Shown: positions 6,979 to 10,774 of the stretch, piece after piece
How positions within the stretch are numbered: the stretch's first letter is position 1
How the letters are laid out: every line of letters starts with the position of its first letter
DNA from: a bacterium
GTDB taxonomy: Bacteria > SZUA-79 > Acidulodesulfobacterales > Acidulodesulfobacteraceae
Direction of reading: 5' to 3'
Length of the DNA stretch: 10,774 nucleotides
Assembly: GCA_021821565.1 (NCBI GenBank)
Contig: JAKACI010000031.1
Span: 1-10,774 of the forward strand
Made by a program: the position numbers and the translations under genes
The notes under the pieces: generated by a model
Told to the model about the DNA's origin: nothing
What the model saw: the letters and a program-made list of their open reading frames with translations, nothing else
Databases searched by the model: none

Positions 6979-8334
6979 ATGACCCCAAACAATATTGAAA
7001 AAATAGACAAAGAATTTGTATGGCATCCGTTTACGCAGATGCTCGATTGGGAAAAAAAGAACAATATCGTTATAGAAAAAGGCGATGGGATATATCTTTA
7101 CGATATTCACGGAAATAAATATATAGACGGTGTTTCATCATTATGGGTGAATATACACGGACATAACAATAAAGAATTAAACGATGCTATTAAAGAACAG
7201 ATAGATAAAATATCCCATAGCACTTTATTAGGTCTTGCTAATGTGCCGTCTTCGGTTTTAGCGGAAAAACTTATTGAAATAACTCCTGAAAGCTTAAAAA
7301 AAGTTTTTTATTCCGACTCAGGTTCAACATCCGTTGAAATTGCAATTAAAGTTGCTTTTCAATATTTCAGGCAAAAAGGTTCAAAATATAAAAATAAAAA
7401 AAAGTTTATCGCTGCGACTTCGGCATATCACGGTGATACAATAGGCAGCGTTTCCATAGGAGGAATAGAACTTTTTCATTCTATTTATGAGCCACTTCTT
7501 TTTGACACTTTAAGAATAACTTATCCTTATTGCTATAGATGTCCGTTTAATTTAAAATATCCTAAATGCGAACTGCATTGCGCCAAAGAAGCCGAAAAAA
7601 TAATAACCTATTATACGGATCAGACGGCGGCAGTGGTCATTGAACCTATGATTCAGGGAGCGTCTGGTATGATAACTATGCCGGCGGGATATATGAAAAA
7701 AATTGAAAAAGCTTGCCACGATAATGAAGTTTTGCTGATTGTAGACGAAGTAGCCACAGGTTTTGGAAGAACGGGCAAAATGTTCGCATGCGAACATGAA
7801 GATATCAATCCCGATGCAATGTGTATTGCAAAAGGCATAACAGGAGGCTATCTGCCTATGGCTGCAACCCTTTTTTCTCAAGAAATTTATGAAGGATTTC
7901 TTGCAAATTTTGAAGATAATAAAACTTTTTTCCACGGTCATACATATACCGGAAATCAGCTTGCAGCCGCTGCAGCCGTAAAATCTTTAGAATTGTTTAA
8001 AAAAAATAATATTATTAACGCTATCGCTCCAAAAATAGAACATTTTTCAAAACGGCTTGAGGAATTTAATAAACTTGATAATGTAGGGGAAGTTAGAACG
8101 ATAGGTCTTATGGCAGGTATAGAACTTGTTTCCGATAAAGATACTAAAGAACCTTATCCGCAAAAAGATAAAATAGGGTATAAAGTAATATTAAAAGCAA
8201 GAGAAAAAGGCGTGATAATAAGACCGCTGGGAGATGTTATTGTAATTTTACCGCCTCTTGTCATAGAAAAAAATGAAATTGACGAACTTTTAAGCGTTGT
8301 TTACGATTCTATTAAAGCTGCTACCCGGCAATAA
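6979..8334 (+). CDS. bioA: Adenosylmethionine-8-amino-7-oxononanoate aminotransferase (DAPA synthase)
   Basis: BioA is a PLP-dependent class III aminotransferase that converts 8-amino-7-oxononanoate (KAPA) to 7,8-diaminopelargonate (DAPA) in biotin synthesis, usually with S-adenosylmethionine as amino donor. From ATG 6979 it is 451 aa, a normal length. It opens with VWHPFTQM, a hallmark of BioA, followed by SSLWVNIHGHN, GSTSVEIAIK, the YHGDT motif and VIEPMIQGASGM. D256 in IVDEVATGFGR and the PLP lysine K285 in AKGITGGY have the same 29-residue spacing as E. coli D245/K274, and HGHTYTGN follows. A C-x2-C-x8-C-x3-C cluster at 185-201 is present. A TTG at 6940 would add 13 hydrophobic residues and is less likely. 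No other biotin gene is nearby, so bioA is isolated here. Confidence 0.95.
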   Translation: MTPNNIEKIDKEFVWHPFTQMLDWEKKNNIVIEKGDGIYLYDIHGNKYIDGVSSLWVNIHGHNNKELNDAIKEQIDKISHSTLLGLANVPSSVLAEKLIEITPESLKKVFYSDSGSTSVEIAIKVAFQYFRQKGSKYKNKKKFIAATSAYHGDTIGSVSIGGIELFHSIYEPLLFDTLRITYPYCYRCPFNLKYPKCELHCAKEAEKIITYYTDQTAAVVIEPMIQGASGMITMPAGYMKKIEKACHDNEVLLIVDEVATGFGRTGKMFACEHEDINPDAMCIAKGITGGYLPMAATLFSQEIYEGFLANFEDNKTFFHGHTYTGNQLAAAAAVKSLELFKKNNIINAIAPKIEHFSKRLEEFNKLDNVGEVRTIGLMAGIELVSDKDTKEPYPQKDKIGYKVILKAREKGVIIRPLGDVIVILPPLVIEKNEIDELLSVVYDSIKAATRQ

Positions 8335-8374
8335 AATTATATAATTAATTTATAAATAATACGTAAAATTATTA

Positions 8375-8992
8375 ATGAACTCAAGCCTGTTTAAATATTT
8401 TTCTTCCCTTATAGCATTAGCCGTTTCATTTGGGTATCTCGGTATTATATTTTTGATGATTTTAGAAAGCTGCGCTTTGCCCGTTTCTTCCGAAATTGTA
8501 CTTGGAACTGCAGGTTTTCTCTCAGGGCAAGGTAAATTTAATTTTTATTTGGTAGTTCTGTCCGCAACGGCAGGAACTTTAATAGGTTCTTCGCTGCTTT
8601 ATCTAATCGGAGCTAAAGGCGGAAGAATATTTTTAGAAAAATACGGAAAATATTTACTTATCAGTAAAAAAGATATTGAAAAAGCAGACAAATGGTTTGC
8701 AAAATACGGCAATTTTGCCGTATTTATAGGAATAATGCTTCCTGTTATAAAAACATATATAGGATTTCCGCCCGGAGCTTCTCTTATGAACTATAAAAAA
8801 TTTGCCGTTTTTGTTGTTGCAGGTTCTCTCATATATAATACGGTTGTTGCTTATCTTGGTTTAAAGCTCGGACAAAATATATATTTGATAAAACCGTTTT
8901 TTCATAAAGTGGGATTGGCGATGATTATAATAATATTCATTTTATTTTTCGTTTATTTATATGCTCATGTCAAGAAAGCTTTCGCAAAATAA
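8375..8992 (+). CDS. DedA-family inner-membrane protein (VTT/SNARE-associated domain)
   Basis: The 205-aa protein is mostly hydrophobic. It has helices near 15-31, reentrant-type segments around 35-50 and 58-78, and C-terminal helices at about 140-165 and 178-198. The N-terminal LESCALPVSSEIVLGTAGFLSGQG motif, the GSSLLYLIGAKGG segment and the later PVIKTYIGFPPGASLMNYKKF motif are characteristic of DedA. Members recycle or flip polyprenyl-phosphate and phospholipid carriers and affect envelope homeostasis. The two arginines in the usual F-x-x-R-x-x-P-x-x-R-T motif, needed in E. coli YqjA, are replaced here: I at the first position and K at the second. The gene starts 40 bp after bioA. Its last codons overlap the start of the downstream coupling-protein gene. 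Confidence 0.92.
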   Translation: MNSSLFKYFSSLIALAVSFGYLGIIFLMILESCALPVSSEIVLGTAGFLSGQGKFNFYLVVLSATAGTLIGSSLLYLIGAKGGRIFLEKYGKYLLISKKDIEKADKWFAKYGNFAVFIGIMLPVIKTYIGFPPGASLMNYKKFAVFVVAGSLIYNTVVAYLGLKLGQNIYLIKPFFHKVGLAMIIIIFILFFVYLYAHVKKAFAK

Positions 8993-10774
8993 AAATCAGA
9001 AGAATAATAACAGGCATATTGCTGCGACAGGAAGATTTGCCACAATTGAAGAAATAATACAAAATTTTTATTTTAATCCTGTTAATGAAATATCTTATTC
9101 CAATTCCAAGTCTGATATTAATACAAATAGAAATATTAACAACAATACTAATAATAACGAAAATATTAACGCCGGTATTGATATTAATAATTACGCTAAT
9201 AATACCAATATTAATAATACCAATACTAATTACACAGATGTTTCAAATAAATTAATAAGTTTTAAAAATTTTAGCAGTAAACATATATTATTTAAACATA
9301 TATTATTTTACGCTTTTTTTGTAATTGCTTTAATATTCCTGCTAATGCCTTTTCAGCGTATTAACAGCATTAATCTCTCGTTTTTCATATTCAAAGATTT
9401 CGTAGTTGTTTTAATAATTATTTTATTTGCGTCATTTTTTTTATTATACAAAAGACATCATTATAAATCTAAAAAATATAAATATAATTTTACGCATAAA
9501 AACTTTTACGATTATAAATCTATTAATAATATTAATAATAATAATGGTGATAATAATAAATACAGATATATGTTGCAGTGCGCTAAGAACTTAAATAATT
9601 ATTGTTATAATAATAACAATAATTATGACGGCAGCAATAATAATAACCGAAAAACACATAAAAATGATAAAAATTATTTTAAATTGGGAATTTTAAATTT
9701 TGATAATTACAGATGCGAAGGTAATTCATATATAAATTTAAATAATATTAATGATAATATTAATACAAATAGTATTGATGATTTATATAATATGAACAAT
9801 ATAAATAACAACCATGGTAAAAATTTTGATAATAAATTAATTATAGGAATAGATAGAAAAAAAAGATTTGAACATATTATGATAATATCGCCGACCGGAG
9901 GCGGCAAAACTTTAAAATACATAATACCGTCAATCAAAAATGATGCCTGCTTTAACAATACAAGCGTTTACGCAATAGATATAGATGGACCTTATTTATA
10001 TAACGCCGTTAAAGATAATTGGCTTATTAATAAAAAAAGAATAATCCACTTTGACCCTTATAATGCTGATTCAATCCATTTTAACCCTCTGATAGAAAGA
10101 TATAATAACTATAATAATAATGAGACTAAAATTGACAAAAACTTCAATAAAAACACATATTATAACAACGATGCAGCCGCTAATATTAAAATTATGCCTG
10201 TAAGCGATGACAAACTTTATGAATTGTCTTCCATGATTTTTTACGCCGATAATAATGAACTGAAAGGAGGGGATATTCAAGCGCATAAATATTATTCTAA
10301 AAGGAGCGCAGATATTTTATACGGCTGTTTATTATATATGAAATATAAATATAATATTAAATATTTTAATTTAATTACGGCAAAAAAATTCTTTGAAAAA
10401 GGATTTAATTTTATAGAAAAGGAAATAAAATCATTTAATGGAGAAAATAGCAAAAAAATAAAAGAAATTTTTAATAATTTTTTTGAAATTCCTTCCTATG
10501 AGCGAGCTAAGATTATTACAGATATTTTAAACGGGCTTGATTTTATCAAAAACGGTACTGTAGAAGATTCTTTTAAAACAAATGAAGATGTTTTGAACGG
10601 CGGCAATTTTTTTACGATAAAAGATTTATTTGATTGCAATAAAGATACTTTAATCATTGTTGCCGTTCCAAAAGAAAAAATCAGTTCAGGCGGCTCAAGA
10701 CTCATTTCTTTTATTACCGATTTAGTCATTAAAGAAATTTATGAATACAGGAGAACAATTTTAGTCTCATTATT
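8961..10774 (+). CDS. VirD4/TraG-like type IV coupling ATPase, N-terminal 604 aa (runs off right edge)
   Basis: The frame is open from ATG 8961 (alternative ATG 8967) to the window end, checked line by line with no stop. The only in-frame ATGs before the first membrane helix are these two, so the gene probably overlaps dedA by 26-32 bp. Residues 1-110 are hydrophilic and Asn-rich. Two membrane helices follow (about 113-132 and 139-163), then a second Asn-rich stretch (about 187-292). The ATPase core begins with Walker A SPTGGGKT (310-317), then YAIDIDGPYLY where family members usually have DPKGE, RIIHFDP and HFNPL, then AHKYYSKRSADILYGCLLYM and LIIVAVPKEK...RLISFITDL. These align in order with TraG/VirD4 coupling proteins, which deliver substrates to type IV secretion channels. 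The Walker B region should lie just past the edge. Confidence 0.82.
   Translation, partial: MLMSRKLSQNKNQKNNNRHIAATGRFATIEEIIQNFYFNPVNEISYSNSKSDINTNRNINNNTNNNENINAGIDINNYANNTNINNTNTNYTDVSNKLISFKNFSSKHILFKHILFYAFFVIALIFLLMPFQRINSINLSFFIFKDFVVVLIIILFASFFLLYKRHHYKSKKYKYNFTHKNFYDYKSINNINNNNGDNNKYRYMLQCAKNLNNYCYNNNNNYDGSNNNNRKTHKNDKNYFKLGILNFDNYRCEGNSYINLNNINDNINTNSIDDLYNMNNINNNHGKNFDNKLIIGIDRKKRFEHIMIISPTGGGKTLKYIIPSIKNDACFNNTSVYAIDIDGPYLYNAVKDNWLINKKRIIHFDPYNADSIHFNPLIERYNNYNNNETKIDKNFNKNTYYNNDAAANIKIMPVSDDKLYELSSMIFYADNNELKGGDIQAHKYYSKRSADILYGCLLYMKYKYNIKYFNLITAKKFFEKGFNFIEKEIKSFNGENSKKIKEIFNNFFEIPSYERAKIITDILNGLDFIKNGTVEDSFKTNEDVLNGGNFFTIKDLFDCNKDTLIIVAVPKEKISSGGSRLISFITDLVIKEIYEYRRTILVSL

Noticed and set aside
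7552..7941. 129-aa minus-strand frame
   Set aside because: It is antisense to the most conserved bioA segment, including the PLP lysine region.
8335..8374. AT-rich palindrome after bioA as an intrinsic terminator
   Set aside because: The stem would be made only of A-T pairs and there is no following T-run; dedA follows closely on the same strand.
9707..10729. Three minus-strand frames of 71-83 aa
   Set aside because: All are antisense to the open coupling-ATPase frame, which has Walker A and family motifs in order.

Overview
The window is very AT-rich DNA from what looks like an uncultivated Gram-negative bacterium. The Gram-negative call rests on a Kdo transferase (WaaA), which acts in lipopolysaccharide synthesis. 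The AT content, the abundance of Asn, Lys and Ile, and few Shine-Dalgarno sequences point to a strongly AT-biased lineage. I cannot assign a taxon from sequence alone.

Layout: (1) 1-736, minus strand, is a long open reading frame of unknown function that runs off the left edge. (2) 737-1458 is a 0.7 kb divergent intergenic region. It holds a degenerate 12-bp repeat array, a roughly 70-bp imperfect tandem duplication and a 169-bp MITE-like element with perfect 22-bp terminal inverted repeats. (3) 1459-8992, plus strand, is a run of chromosomal genes: cysteinyl-tRNA synthetase (cysS), a Trm112/UPF0434 zinc-ribbon protein, Kdo transferase (waaA), a membrane-anchored PHP-domain phosphoesterase, the biotin enzyme BioA, and a DedA-family membrane protein. 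(4) 8961-10774, plus strand, is an open frame starting inside the 3' end of dedA and running off the right edge. It encodes a VirD4/TraG-like type IV coupling ATPase.

The genes share a direction, but there is no single pathway. Trm112-waaA resembles the lpxK-ycaR-kdsB type of lipid A/Kdo neighbourhood of other Gram-negatives. The PHP protein and DedA are both predicted at the membrane. CysS and BioA are housekeeping enzymes. The coupling ATPase suggests that conjugation or type IV secretion genes begin at the right edge.

The most unusual theme is protein-level. Several conserved proteins (CysRS, WaaA, the PHP protein, the coupling ATPase) carry long Asn-rich low-complexity insertions between otherwise canonical motifs, reminiscent of Plasmodium proteins. 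One in WaaA contains a clean 9-bp in-frame tandem repeat. The two genes cut by the window edges are each more than 240 codons, and both were found by reading the frames directly. I see no CRISPR array, rRNA, tRNA, complete insertion sequence or convincing intrinsic terminator.
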